A stretch of DNA of 64,000 nt. Origin: Bradyrhizobium sp. 138 (GTDB taxonomy: Bacteria; Pseudomonadota; Alphaproteobacteria; Rhizobiales; Xanthobacteraceae). The notes beneath the pieces were generated by a model that did not search any database, was not told where the DNA came from, and saw only the letters and a program-made list of their open reading frames with translations. Of the stretch, positions 45,759-55,250 are shown in pieces (position 1 is the stretch's first letter; the number at the start of each line of letters is the position of its first letter). Location of the stretch: NCBI RefSeq assembly GCF_023074075.1, contig NZ_JADPKT010000091.1:150209-214208 (forward strand), written 5' to 3'. The position numbers and the translations under genes were made by a program.

Positions 45759-46256
45759 GTGTTCGTGTTGGCGCTGAAGCGCAAGGCCTGTCCCACGGGG
45801 GCACGGCTTTGCGCAAAAGGCGTGCCGGGGGATGAGAACGCGATCGCAGAAGCCGTCGGAAAGCTACTTTCTGAATTAGGTGGCCCCGGACCAGAGTTCA
45901 GCCTTGAAGGCGCGAAGCAGGCTGCTTTGCGCCTGATTCAGGGCTTCATTTTTGTCACCGAGGAACAAGCCATCGGGCAGATTGTAGGGGTCGCAGCCAC
46001 CTCGGCCGTACAGGCCGTGAGAGCAGCCGGACCGTACGGTGTGCTTCAGGAGCTATGGATTTCTCGCGACTTCCGAAGCTCTGACCACGGTCGGCATCTG
46101 CTCGAGGCGGTACATTCGGAGGCGAAGCGCCGAGGCCGGCAGATGATTGAGGTTGCGTTGCCCCCGGAGGGCTATCCAGCTTTACAACGGGTACGCCGTT
46201 TCTACGAGGAGAGGGGATATCGGGTTGGAGGATTGCGCGCGCGCAAGAGGCCATGA
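45759..46256 (+). CDS. GNAT-family N-acetyltransferase
   Basis: The protein as read has 165 residues. From residue 25 on it is a normal GNAT domain: PGDENAIAEAVGKLLSEL, then IFVTEEQAIGQIVGVAATS, VLQELWISRDFRSSDHGRHLL with the acetyl-CoA loop, and RRFYEERGYRVGG at the end. The N-terminal 24 residues do not look like the family. The adjacent frame (TGVRVGAEAQGLSHGGTALRKR) does, so a frameshift near 45830 may have broken the start, or the true start is later. The substrate is unknown. Confidence 0.7.
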   Translation: MFVLALKRKACPTGARLCAKGVPGDENAIAEAVGKLLSELGGPGPEFSLEGAKQAALRLIQGFIFVTEEQAIGQIVGVAATSAVQAVRAAGPYGVLQELWISRDFRSSDHGRHLLEAVHSEAKRRGRQMIEVALPPEGYPALQRVRRFYEERGYRVGGLRARKRP

Positions 46257-46825
46257 CAGTACTGCGACCTCTGCTCCACACAGTTAAAAGCGCTCCTGGG
46301 CTTATCAGTAAAGACTTTAAAAGCAGCAAATCCTGCTGCTTGTTGGTTCTCAAAACGAACGCTCCAACGCGTGCGTCGCGGCCGAGGATGATCGAGAACC
46401 TCGATGCTGATGCGGTGCTTACTCCTACTGCGAGCGGATTACCTCTTCGACCTTCTTGGCGGGAATCAGCCATCAAATCGTTCTTCATGGTGCGAAGCGA
46501 TACGAAGGTCTTCTGAAGGCTCGTGGACCGCGAGCCGAAACCTGCCCGGCTAAAAGGCGCGGAGCCAAGTCGGCGGGGGCCCGTTGGAGGCGAAACCCGA
46601 CCCAGCCTTACAAACGATGGCCGGGTCATTCTTTCGTGCTTCCCACACAATGCGACTTACTGACGCCCGGTTTGGATCACCGCACACAAGTGCGATCCAT
46701 TCGTCGCCAAGTACAATGCCTCGGCAACTGGCAAGCCAATCATCTACCGGGCTCCTTCATCTTGATTCGGTGGACCGTCGCGTAAAAGGATTCGGCATCA
46801 CCTTGTCACTCCTGCTGGCGAACGT
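46257..46825. other. Stretch without a supported gene
   Basis: About 570 bases lie between convergent genes. A minus-strand piece near 46480 reads LIPAKKVEEVIRS in one frame and may be the end of a lost gene, but it cannot be named. Confidence 0.4.
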
Positions 46826-47719
46826 TCAAGGAAAATGAGCGAGATCAGCCATCAACACTGATCCGATAGAGGATTCTGGAATGAGCAATGTGCCGTTTGC
46901 CGCCTCCAATACGAGGTCCGTGCAAATCGCGCCAGCGCAGGACTTGATGCGGGCGATCGTTTCGCCGTTCGGCGCCGAAGACGTGGCCGAGGGAGGCGTG
47001 CGCGACAAAGAGCCGCCCTTTTTGATCCATCGTCAGCCCGTCAGGACCGCTGGTCCCGAAGAACAAGCTGAACCGTCCCACCTTCCCAACCCCACCGTCG
47101 TGCATCAGCGGCACGCGCCAGATGCTGTTGTCGCGCGTCATTGCAACGAACAACACGGCCTCGTCGGGACTGAGCACCAGCCCGTTCGGGCTTGGCCCGT
47201 TCGAAATCAGGCAATCGAGCCGGCCGTCAGGACACAGTCGGAACACCCGGCCGGTCGGATCGTGCAATCCAGTTTGCCCTGATCAGTGAAATAGATGTCG
47301 CCGCTGGTCGCGATATGCAGGTCGTTGCAGCCTCTGAAGGACTCGGAATTGCGGTGCCCCAGAAGTGGGCTGATAGTATCCCACTGCGGATCGAGCTCCA
47401 TGAGGCGGTTCATGTAATCGGCCACCAGCACCCGGCCATCAGGTGCGATCTTCAGACCATTCGGCCAGCCGTCATATTCGATTATCAGAGACCAGATGCC
47501 GCCGCTCGCAATCCGGAAAATGCGGCCGAAGGGGATATCGACGACGTAGAGATTCCCGGACTTGTCGAACGACGGCCCCTCGATGAAACAATCCACCGGA
47601 TGGCCCCCGCGGTTGGCCTCCGCCCATTTCGAGGAAACACCAGATCGACGCAATTCCGCCGGCATCGACGAGAACACGCGGGTCTCAACCAACTGAGGCG
47701 GCTTGTCGAGATACATCAT
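46826..47719 (-). pseudogene. SMP-30/gluconolactonase-type protein, frameshifted
   Basis: The first frame gives a beta-propeller of the SMP-30 type: FIEGPSFDKSGNLYVVDIPFG, WPNGLKIAPDGRVLVADY and GCNDLHIATSGDIYFTDQG. It then breaks near 47280, continues in a second frame (LHDPTGRVFRLCPDGRLDC, PNGLVLSPDEAVLFVAMT), and breaks again near 46990 before PNGETIARIKSCAG and LLIPESSIGSVLMADL. Put together the length is normal (about 295 residues). The start overlaps the stop of the lyase gene, so it is the last gene of the catabolic operon. Either it is a pseudogene or two sequencing errors are present. Confidence 0.75.
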
Positions 47720-48543
47720 GACGCGCCTCCCAGCGTGCGGCGCGGCTGGCCCTCATATTTGTAGCCAAACTGCTTGGGCATCGGTCCCTTGTTACGATCC
47801 TTGCGCCTGGTCTGCTCCCAGGCGTGGGCCAGGATTCCGACCGCGCGAGACAGGCAGAAGACGCCGCGCGCCAGCGGAGGCGCGAAGCCGAGCTCGCCAT
47901 AAATGACCGCGGTCGCGCCATCAATGTTCATTGGGATGAGTTTGCCCTTGCGCTGCTGCATCACGCGCTCGATCGCGCGGGCGGCCTTGGCATAGTCGCC
48001 GCTGACACTGCCCTCAGCACCTGCGCCATCCACCAGCGCCAATAGCGGTGCCGCGCGCGGGTCGACCGGATGAAACCGGTGGCCGAAGCCGGGCAGATAT
48101 TTGCCGCGCCTTGCGGTGAAATGGTCGATTGCGGCGGCCGCGGCCTCGCCGATCTCTAGGCCATCGCGCCTCCGCAGCACATCTTCGTAGAGTTCGACCG
48201 CCTGCTCCCCTGCTCCGCCGTGCACGTCATCGAGTGTATTGATCGCGGAGGCCATCGCACCGTTCAGGGGCAGCCCGCAGCTCACCGCCATCTGTGCAAT
48301 TGCGATGGAGGGCGCGTGCGGACCGTGGTCAACGGACGCGACCAGCGCAGCGTGCAGCAGCCGCTCCTGCGCTGGCGTCGGCAGATCGCCGCGCAACATC
48401 AGCCAGATCATGGCGGGAAAGGAAATCCGGCCGATCAAATCTTCGATTGGATAACCCCGATAGGCGATGCGACCGGGCGCGATGTCGCAGATGGAGGTTC
48501 GCCACCAACGGGCCGCTTGCTGTCGCAATTCTTCTTCGCTCAT
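47716..48543 (-). CDS. Citrate synthase-like citryl-CoA lyase family protein
   Basis: The protein (275 residues) is the short form of the citrate synthase fold used by citryl-CoA lyases and related enzymes. It contains YRGYPIEDLIGRISFPAMIW, the His region DDVHGGAGEQA, and KYLPGFGHRFHPVDPRA with the second His and the loop to the catalytic Asp. It would cleave a CoA thioester of a hydroxy acid. Together with the CoA transferase gene just upstream this suggests degradation of an organic acid, with activation to a CoA ester and then cleavage. The substrate is not known. Confidence 0.82.
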   Translation of the reverse strand: MSEEELRQQAARWWRTSICDIAPGRIAYRGYPIEDLIGRISFPAMIWLMLRGDLPTPAQERLLHAALVASVDHGPHAPSIAIAQMAVSCGLPLNGAMASAINTLDDVHGGAGEQAVELYEDVLRRRDGLEIGEAAAAAIDHFTARRGKYLPGFGHRFHPVDPRAAPLLALVDGAGAEGSVSGDYAKAARAIERVMQQRKGKLIPMNIDGATAVIYGELGFAPPLARGVFCLSRAVGILAHAWEQTRRKDRNKGPMPKQFGYKYEGQPRRTLGGAS

Positions 48544-48597
48544 TTCCGTTCCGCCCCTTCAACCTGCCGATTGCCAACCGCCGCAAGCAGTCGAATA

Positions 48598-49863
48598 TCA
48601 TGATATTGGTCCGTCCGCGGCTACGCGGACGGGCAGGAAATCAGCCTCTCCTTGTTTTGGCGTCCCGACGGCCCGGCTTGAGACCAGTTGCTCGACCTCC
48701 GCATACGAATAGCCGAGCCGCTGCAGCCATCGCTCGGTGTCTGCTCCGAGCGTCGCAGGTGGTAAAGGCACCGAAAACTCCTCATCCAGCCGGAAGCCCG
48801 GCCGCGTGATTCGTAACGGCTGCGCACCGCCTTGTTCTGGGGCCAAAGTCTCGACGAATCCGCGCTCGAGGAGCTGTGGCTGCTGCAAAACTTGCGAGAC
48901 CGTCAGCACGCAGCCTGCGGGGACTCCAGCCAGATTCATTTGGGCCTCCCATTCGTCAGCGGACTTGCAACTCAACGCTTTGTTCAACTCCGTGTTCAGC
49001 GCTGCGCGATTGACCTTGCGCATCTCCCGCTCAGCAAAGCGTGGATCCGTCTTCAGGTCCGGTCGGCCAATCAGGTCGCATAGGGCTTGATACTGCTTCT
49101 GCTCGTTGGCGGAAATGTTCAGCGGGCCTGTTGCGGTGCGGAACGTGCCGGAGGGAGCCGCGGTGAAGTTCTCGTTGCCGATGGGCTGCGGCTCGACACC
49201 AGCGTTCAGGTGGTTGGAGACGACCCACCCCATCGCTGCAACGGTGGCTTCGAGCAGGGACACGTCAATGAACCGACCGCGGCCGCTATGCCGCTGTTCG
49301 ACCAGAGCCGCGGCGATGGCAAAGGCAGCAGTGAGTCCCGCAATCGTGTCCGAGATCGGAAAGCCCGTGCGCAGGGGAGCCGAGGCCGTATCGCCAGTGA
49401 CGCTCATGGCACCAGACAGACCCTGAACAATCTGGTCATACGCTGGACGGGCGGACCACGGCCCGCTCTGCCCAAAGCCGGAGATCGCGCAGTAGACGAG
49501 ACGCGGGTTCTGCCTGCTGAGCACATCAAAGCCCAGACTAAGCCGTTCCATCACCTTCGGCCGGAAGTTTTCGAGCACCACATCGGCTTCCTTGACGAGT
49601 CGCAAGAATACCTCGCGGCCCGATTCCGACTTCAAGTTCAGCGCCACGGATTGCTTGCCGGCGTTCACCGCGACAAAAGAGAGGCCCTGCAGGCGCTCTG
49701 CCCTTTGCGGATCGGCGCCGAGGCGCCGCGCGAGGTCGCCCCCGTTCGGATTTTCGACTTTGATGACCTCCGCGCCAAGACGCGCGAGATGATAACCGCA
49801 GAACGGACCGGCCAACACGTTCGACAGGTCCAGGACGCGGATGCCGGTGAGCGGCAGAGACAT
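48598..49863 (-). CDS. CaiB/BaiF family (class III) CoA transferase
   Basis: The product is 421 residues. The opening LPLTGIRVLDLSNVLAGPFCGYHLARLGAEVIKVE-type pattern (LAGPFCGYHLARLGAEV) is diagnostic. The catalytic aspartate is expected in FPISDTIAGLTAAFA, followed by the family's ERQ-SGRGRFIDVSLLEA pattern (HSGRGRFIDVSLLEA). These enzymes move CoA between carboxylic acids through an aspartyl-CoA thioester. The gene lies between the ABC transporter genes and the lyase on the same strand, so it probably activates the imported acid. Confidence 0.92.
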   Translation of the reverse strand: MSLPLTGIRVLDLSNVLAGPFCGYHLARLGAEVIKVENPNGGDLARRLGADPQRAERLQGLSFVAVNAGKQSVALNLKSESGREVFLRLVKEADVVLENFRPKVMERLSLGFDVLSRQNPRLVYCAISGFGQSGPWSARPAYDQIVQGLSGAMSVTGDTASAPLRTGFPISDTIAGLTAAFAIAAALVEQRHSGRGRFIDVSLLEATVAAMGWVVSNHLNAGVEPQPIGNENFTAAPSGTFRTATGPLNISANEQKQYQALCDLIGRPDLKTDPRFAEREMRKVNRAALNTELNKALSCKSADEWEAQMNLAGVPAGCVLTVSQVLQQPQLLERGFVETLAPEQGGAQPLRITRPGFRLDEEFSVPLPPATLGADTERWLQRLGYSYAEVEQLVSSRAVGTPKQGEADFLPVRVAADGPIS

Positions 49864-49916
49864 CTGAAGACGCCTTCCTTAGGTGATCCGATGGCGAGGG
49901 CTTGGCCGGCGGGCAG

Positions 49917-50939
49917 CTATTTCAGCCGTTGTGCGGCGCGTTCCGCGAAACGATTGGTGAAGGTTTTGTTCAGGTCGATCTTTGCGGCAGCAATTTTTGG
50001 ATCAAAGTCGCTTAGGACAGCCAGCGGGACCTTGGCCGCCTCCATGTCCATCTGTCCGGTTAGCGAGAAGAGCGCTTTCGATGCGTTCATGATTTCGATA
50101 TTCACCTCGCGATTGTCAGTCTTGTAACCAGGAGGAATCGTATCGACGAGCTGCTCCGTCGGCGTTGCGTTGATCCAGCGGTGAGTTTTGAGCAAGGCGT
50201 TGACCAGGCGCTGGACCGTTTCGGGATTTTTGTCGATGAAAGTCTGCTGAAGGTAGAGACACGCGGTCGGATAGGACCCGCCGAAGGCCTGCTTTGAGCC
50301 CTCGATCGTGCGCGCATCGAACAGCGCTGTCGCGTTCTTTTTGCGCGCGAGAAGCGTCGCGATCGGATCGAAATAGACCAGGGCATCGACGTTCATGGCC
50401 TCAAGCGCCACCATGCCCGGTGCGCCGCTGCCGACGGCAATGATGTTGACATCGCGTGAACCCAATCCTGACTTCTTGATGTAGTAGCGCGCCATACTCT
50501 CCGTCGATGACCCCGGCGCCGTGATCCCGAGCCTGAGACCCTTCAGGTCGGCGCCGGTTCTAACCTTGTCGGCGAGGTCGCTGCGGACACCGAGCAGGAC
50601 GCCGGGAATGTCATTCAGCAGGAACACGCAGGAAATTTGCTTACCCAGCACCTGCATCTGAATGGTATGATCGTAAAAGCCGATAGTCCCGTCGACGGAG
50701 CCGCCGATCAGGGCCTGCAGAGCCTTTGAGCCACCGGCCTGGAAGTTCTCGACGGTAACGTCAAGGCCTTCTTCCTTAAAGGAGCCAAGCTTCACCCCAA
50801 GTTCGACAGGCATATAGTTGAGGATCTGTGACCCCACGGCGATCTTCAATTTTGTTTTCTCGGGCTCGGTGGCATGCGCCAAAATGACCGAGAATGCGGC
50901 CAGCGCCACGACCGGCGTCAGTCTTATGGAAACGTGCAT
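49917..50939 (-). CDS. ABC transporter substrate-binding protein (NMT1/TauA type)
   Basis: The start at ATG 50939, with GGAGG six bases before it, gives 340 residues. A signal peptide (LTPVVALAAFSVILAHA) sends it to the periplasm. The body has the NMT1/SsuA pattern: YMPVELGVKLGSFKEEGLD, IGFYDHTIQMQVLGK, GLRLGITAPGSSTESMARY and LVYFDPIATLL. It supplies the permease and ATPase encoded upstream. Substrates of this class include sulfonates, pyrimidines and aromatic acids, and none can be chosen from sequence alone. Confidence 0.9.
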   Translation of the reverse strand: MHVSIRLTPVVALAAFSVILAHATEPEKTKLKIAVGSQILNYMPVELGVKLGSFKEEGLDVTVENFQAGGSKALQALIGGSVDGTIGFYDHTIQMQVLGKQISCVFLLNDIPGVLLGVRSDLADKVRTGADLKGLRLGITAPGSSTESMARYYIKKSGLGSRDVNIIAVGSGAPGMVALEAMNVDALVYFDPIATLLARKKNATALFDARTIEGSKQAFGGSYPTACLYLQQTFIDKNPETVQRLVNALLKTHRWINATPTEQLVDTIPPGYKTDNREVNIEIMNASKALFSLTGQMDMEAAKVPLAVLSDFDPKIAAAKIDLNKTFTNRFAERAAQRLK

Positions 50940-50972
50940 GCGAACCTCCATGATTGATGGGAGAGCGTACGA

Positions 50973-51746
50973 TCAGCTTTCGTGCGCAGGCGCCGGCCGC
51001 CAGACCAGGAGCCGCTTTTCCGCGCAGTCGACGATGGCATCGAGAACAACGACGAAGGCGGAGAGAACGATAATTCCTGCGAACACTCCCGTCGCATCGA
51101 GGACGCCTTCGGCCTGCGCAATTAAGTGCCCCAATCCCGCGGACGAGCCGAGATATTCAGCGACCACGGCTCCCATCACGGCCATGCCGACGGACACCCG
51201 CAGGCTCGACAGAATCCAGGTCGTGGCGGACGGCAGGTAGACGTGCCGTAGCAGGGAGGACTTCGATGCACGCAGCAGGCGGGCATTCGCCAGCACGACC
51301 GGATTGACCTCGCGGACGCCCTGGAACGTGTTAAAGAATGCGACGAATAGAACCAGCGTGACGCCGAGCGCAACCTTGGAGGTGAGGCCCAATCCGAACC
51401 AGATGACGAAAATGGGTCCAAGCAAGATCCGCGGGATTGCATTGAACATCTTGATAAAGGGCTGAACGACTTCGGCAGCGAACGGGCTTAAGCCCAGCCA
51501 GATACCAAGTGCTGTGCCGATCCCGATGCCAGCCAGGAACGACAGGACCGTCTCCAACAATGTTATGCCAATATCGGTCCAAAAGTCCGCCGTCGACATC
51601 CAGTCCCCGATCCTTACGACAAGTGTCGACGGTGCCGGAAAGAAGAAGGGATCGATCAGTCCGGCCCACACGCCCAATTCCCAGATCAGGATCAGGCCAA
51701 GGACGATGGCGAACTGCGTGAGAGCGACCCTACCCCTGCGTGACAT
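50973..51746 (-). CDS. ABC transporter permease (TauC/SsuC type)
   Basis: From ATG 51746 (MSRRGRVALTQFAIVLG) the product has 257 residues with about six membrane segments. The inner-membrane coupling motif is present (ILGPIFVIWFGLGLTSKVALG before it, then VREVNPVVLANARLLRASK). It overlaps the end of the ATPase gene by 17 bases, so the two are made together. Confidence 0.92.
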   Translation of the reverse strand: MSRRGRVALTQFAIVLGLILIWELGVWAGLIDPFFFPAPSTLVVRIGDWMSTADFWTDIGITLLETVLSFLAGIGIGTALGIWLGLSPFAAEVVQPFIKMFNAIPRILLGPIFVIWFGLGLTSKVALGVTLVLFVAFFNTFQGVREVNPVVLANARLLRASKSSLLRHVYLPSATTWILSSLRVSVGMAVMGAVVAEYLGSSAGLGHLIAQAEGVLDATGVFAGIIVLSAFVVVLDAIVDCAEKRLLVWRPAPAHES

Positions 51747-52518
51747 AGCTTTTCTCCACTTCGGCGCCGAGCAGCGACCAGATTTCACGATAGAGTGCTA
51801 CGAATTCGTCGGTGGTCTGCAGCGCAGAAACATCGCGCGGACGAGGCAGCGCTATCCTGACGTCGGCAACCATGCGGCTGGCGGGACCGGCAGACATCAC
51901 AACGACGCGGTCCGCCAGCGTGATGGCCTCGTCGAGATCATGGGTGATGAAGACGAGCGAGCGTCGGTCCGCCTGCCAGAGGTCGAGCAGGATGCGGTGC
52001 ATGAGCCGGCGTGTGTGAACGTCCAGCGCGGAGAACGGCTCATCCATGAGAACGATTTTGGGCTCCATGATCAGAGTTTGTGCCATCGCAACGCGCTTGC
52101 GCTGGCCGCCGGACAATTGATGCGGATAGCGCTCCTCGAATCCCTTCAATCCGACCTTGGCGAGCCAGGGCCGTGCCTGCTCGCGCGCTTTCGCGATCGA
52201 GCTGCCCTGAAAGACGAGCCCGAGGCCGACATTGTCGTGGGCGGTCTTCCAGGGCAGCAGCCCTTCCTGTTGAAGCATATAGCCGGACTGACCGTTCAGG
52301 CCCGTAAGAGACTTGCCGAAAATGCGAACGTCGCCGGCGGCGGGCTTCAGCAGTCCGGTGACAGTGTTGAGAATGGTCGATTTTCCGCAGCCGGTCGGCC
52401 CCACCACTGCAACGAATTCAGTCTCGGCCACCTGGAGGTTCATGCTTTTAACGGCCGTGAAGTCGCCGAAGCGAATCATCACGTCGCGCAGGTCCACGGC
52501 AAGTCTCGGCCGCCCCAT
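51730..52518 (-). CDS. ABC transporter ATP-binding protein (TauB/SsuB type)
   Basis: From ATG 52518 the protein has 262 residues. Walker A is GPTGCGKST, the Q-loop lies in YMLQQEGLLPWKT, the signature is LSGGQRKRVAMAQ, Walker B is KIVLMDEPFSALD and the switch His is in FITHDLDEA. It is the first gene of the operon and is divergent from the IclR gene, with palindromic operators in between. The upstream 87 in-frame codons run into the operator region and the IclR gene and are not credible coding sequence. Confidence 0.94.
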   Translation of the reverse strand: MGRPRLAVDLRDVMIRFGDFTAVKSMNLQVAETEFVAVVGPTGCGKSTILNTVTGLLKPAAGDVRIFGKSLTGLNGQSGYMLQQEGLLPWKTAHDNVGLGLVFQGSSIAKAREQARPWLAKVGLKGFEERYPHQLSGGQRKRVAMAQTLIMEPKIVLMDEPFSALDVHTRRLMHRILLDLWQADRRSLVFITHDLDEAITLADRVVVMSAGPASRMVADVRIALPRPRDVSALQTTDEFVALYREIWSLLGAEVEKSYVTQG

Positions 52519-52538
52519 TGTTTCGCTCCACAGAACTT

Positions 52539-52555
52539 GTTCTGATGTCTGGAAC
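52539..52555. promoter_or_regulatory. Imperfect third IclR-type operator
   Basis: GTTCTG-N5-TGGAAC resembles the two better operators further right. The same G TTCTG half also pairs with CAGAAC at 52531 (CAGAACTTGTTCTG), so two arrangements are possible. It lies 20 to 35 bases upstream of the ATPase start. Confidence 0.4.
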
Positions 52556-52588
52556 CGAGTAGCTCGCGTGTCACGAGGAGTCAATCCT

Positions 52589-52605
52589 ATTCTGGTGTGC
52601 AGAAT
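52589..52605. promoter_or_regulatory. Palindromic operator, probably for the divergent IclR regulator
   Basis: ATTCTG-GTGTG-CAGAAT is a perfect 6-5-6 palindrome in the middle of the divergent intergenic region. Confidence 0.7.
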
Positions 52606-52652
52606 GGCGGTCGTGCTAAGTAGCTGGACTGTTGGCGTCATTGTGACTATTC

Positions 52653-52669
52653 GTTCTGCACAGCAGAAC
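52653..52669. promoter_or_regulatory. Second palindromic operator next to the iclR start
   Basis: GTTCTG-CACAG-CAGAAC has the same half-sites and spacing as the operator 64 bases to the left (about six helical turns). It ends 11 bases before the regulator ATG, a good position for autoregulation. Confidence 0.7.
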
Positions 52670-52680
52670 CAGAGGTATCG

Positions 52681-53370
52681 ATGGTAAGAACAGGGGTTGA
52701 TGCGGTCGCGCGGGCACTGGCAATCCTTAAGGCGTTCGACCCAGAGCGCGCCGCGATGAGCCTGACGGAGATTGCGCATGCGACTGATCTCTACAAGAGC
52801 ACAGTCCTTCGCCTTGCCGCATCTCTGGAGGCGGATGGCTTCCTGGTGCGGGGTACGGACCGGTTATTTCGACCCGGACCGGAGCTATGGCGCCTTGGGG
52901 CGCTCTATCAGCGCGGGCTCGACCTCGGTGACCTGATCAGACCCTCGCTCCATCGTCTGGTCGAGGCAACCGGAGAGACCGCATCCTTCTACATCGCGGA
53001 GGGCGTCGAGCGCATCTGCCTTTATCGCGTCAATTCTCCGCGTTCGGTCCGGCATCACCTCGAAGAGGGTCAGCGATTGCCGATTGACCGCGGCGCTGCC
53101 GGCCGTGTTCTTACCGCCTACCGCGATTCTGCATCAGCCGATGGAAAGAAGGTCAGAGATCGTGGCTTCTACGTCTCGATCGGCGAGCGGGACCCTGAGG
53201 TCGCGGCCGCAGCTGTGCCTGTGATCGACATTCATGGTCAATTGCGCGGCGCCCTCTCGGTCTCCGCCATTCGGACTCGCTTTGATGCAGATGCTCGGAA
53301 GGCTGCGATTGTAGTTCTGAAGTCCGAGGCTAAAGCGCTGATCGGTGTGCTGCCTGCAAGCGAGCGCTGA
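52681..53370 (+). CDS. IclR-family transcriptional regulator
   Basis: The product has 229 residues. The N-terminal winged helix reads VDAVARALAILKAFDPERAAMSLTEI, then YKSTVLRLAASLEADGFLV. The effector domain follows, with ETASFYIAEGVERICLYRVNS, RLPIDRGAAGRVLTAY and PVIDIHGQLRGALSVS. The protein is slightly shorter than average (about 250) and lacks some residues near position 150, where the usual linker is reduced. It probably controls the divergent transporter/CoA transferase operon and itself through the two palindromes. Confidence 0.92.
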   Translation: MVRTGVDAVARALAILKAFDPERAAMSLTEIAHATDLYKSTVLRLAASLEADGFLVRGTDRLFRPGPELWRLGALYQRGLDLGDLIRPSLHRLVEATGETASFYIAEGVERICLYRVNSPRSVRHHLEEGQRLPIDRGAAGRVLTAYRDSASADGKKVRDRGFYVSIGERDPEVAAAAVPVIDIHGQLRGALSVSAIRTRFDADARKAAIVVLKSEAKALIGVLPASER

Positions 53371-53571
53371 GCTACAATGGCAGCGTTCCGTTTATGACGC
53401 ACAGCTCAGCGGGTGCTGCAGGGGGCCTCTCCTGAGCAGCGTGCATTTCTCACATTGATGAGGCGCATCGGGGCGCGATTCTGCGAGGCGTTCTTTTGCG
53501 ACAAGAGGTTCAAGGGTGGGACGCCCCTGAAGCTGTTCCTGGAGTCGCCCAAGTGATCCCGCCGCAGATCA

Positions 53572-53869
53572 TCCTCGATCTCGACGCCCCCACCCGTACA
53601 CGGGCATCAGGAGGTTCAGCTGCTCGATATATGTGCTGGTGTTCTGGAGCCGGCATATGCTGAAGGCAAAGCTGCGGCGCGCCGGCATCGATGCAACCGC
53701 GGCCAGAACGTTGCGCAGATTGTGCGGCCGTTCGACCCATTTGGCCACCATCTTCGGTGTGGTGTTGAACTGGCGCGCGGCGGCGTGCATTGCTCAGTCC
53801 CGCTTCCACACACCGCAGCATGGCCTCTCGACCTTTCGGTGTCAGGAGAGCATTCTTGTGGCTGTTCAT
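53572..53869 (-). pseudogene. IS481-type transposase N-terminal remnant
   Basis: The frame from 53869 starts MNSHKNALLTPKGREAMLR, the standard opening of IS481 transposases. After a frameshift the protein continues as HAAARQFNTTPKMVAKWVER, the helix-turn-helix part. The catalytic domain is absent. To the left of it, near 53400-53555 on the plus strand, a short protein-like piece (SPEQRAFLTLMRRIGARF) is not identified. Confidence 0.65.
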
Positions 53870-54085
53870 CTGGTCTGTCCGTGGAACACTGAAGCTTCGC
53901 AAACTCAGCTTCCTCGGTTTGGACCAGGTGGACAACCTCCTGAAAGACCACATCTAGCTCATGCACCGGCGTGGTCTTCGCACGCCTGACGATGTCAGTC
54001 GAGCGCCACGGTCTGATTGGTGTCGCAGCCCAAGCATCGAACTTCCAAGTAAAAATAACCGGCATGATCGGGTCGCAGATCGTAG

Positions 54086-54650
54086 GTGACGGCGGGGTCG
54101 GACGCCGGCGGCGTACAACGCGCCGGCTTCGAGCGAATGGTAGCGGAGGTTTGCCTTGGTAAGGTTGGTGCGGTTTGCGCCCGCGAGGTCTCGCGCTTCG
54201 CTCGCAACAGTCGGGATTGGCAGCACCTCAGCGAGATGTGCCGCATGGTCGATACCGATTCTGGTCGAACAGGAGACCATCTAAGCGCTGAGGCACGACA
54301 ACGACCGCCTGCTGCTCGGGCTCAAGGGCAGCCTCAACGAGTACGAACTGGATTTGTTGCGCCAACGCTCGCTCTCGGCACGCTATGAGAAGGCGCCCGG
54401 GGGCGAGTTGGTTATGGCAGCGCCCGTCGGCTTCATGAAGGCCGGCGAGCGTTATGAGAAAGACCCGGATCGGCGTGTCCAGGAAGCGATCAAGATGGTG
54501 TTCGACAAGATCGAGGAACTGGGCGGCGCGCGAGAGGCGCTTTGCTGGCTCCACGAGTACAATCTCGATCTGCCGGTGGAAGCAAACCAACGGGGACACG
54601 GCCCGGCGGCGACCGCACTACTCCGCCATCGGCAGGCTTAAACACCGGGA
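54086..54650 (+). pseudogene. Serine site-specific recombinase remnant
   Basis: The plus strand gives fragments of a resolvase/invertase-type recombinase: FERMVAEVCLGKVGAVCARE, then VSRFARNSRDWQHLSEMCRM, VDTDS, then in another frame LLLGLKGSLNEYELDLLRQ, then LRQRSLSARYEKAPGGELV, MAAPVGFMKAGERYEKDPD and RRVQEAIKMVFDKIEELGG. The catalytic serine part is lost, and an internal stop and frameshifts are present. It is a decayed mobile-element gene. Confidence 0.7.
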
Positions 54651-54679
54651 TGTGGTAGTTCCGAGCGCATTGATGTGAC

Positions 54680-55220
54680 GCGCTCGCGGGTACGCGGCCG
54701 TTGCCGGTCTTGAGGCCATTGCGATTGAGGAAGCCAACAATGAGATCGTCGCTGGTGATCAGCACTAGTTGGCGCAGGCTGGATGATGTCGGCGGAGAGC
54801 ATCACGCACCTGATCCCGCCGTCCCTTAGCTCTCCTGGGGCAGCGATTGCAGCGGCGATCGCCCCATGACGCCAAGCAGCGCTTCCTCGATCACCGCGCT
54901 GAACGATGCCGAGTTGAATGCCCTACATTAACGCGCGTCCCGTGTATTGAGGGGCGATGGAACAACTGTTCGAAGCGCAACGTCCTGTCGGACGATAGCA
55001 GCGCAGACTGTCAGTCTTGAGACAAATGTCAGCAAGTTGACGCTACACACCTTACGGAGCGGCTGCAGAGCCTCGAACTCTCTTCGGCACGAGGTTTGCG
55101 TTGTTCAGGTCATCATCACCAATCGCAATGCGATGGTCTTCGGGACGGGACTCGGCGCGCATCGCCGTTAGCGTCTGGTCCGCCGACGGCTTGCTGCGGC
55201 GATATTAAGGGCGCTCGGTT
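54680..55220. other. Stretch without a supported gene
   Basis: This lies between the recombinase remnant and the outer membrane protein gene. Nothing recognisable was found, and the promoter of the porin-like gene should be near its right end. Confidence 0.4.
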
Positions 55221-55250
55221 GTGGACCGAGAAAATGCAGGGAAGTATTGG

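Noticed and set aside
50939..50951. First ATG of the substrate-binding protein at 50951
   Set aside because: The GGAGG between the two ATGs is correctly spaced for the second one at 50939.
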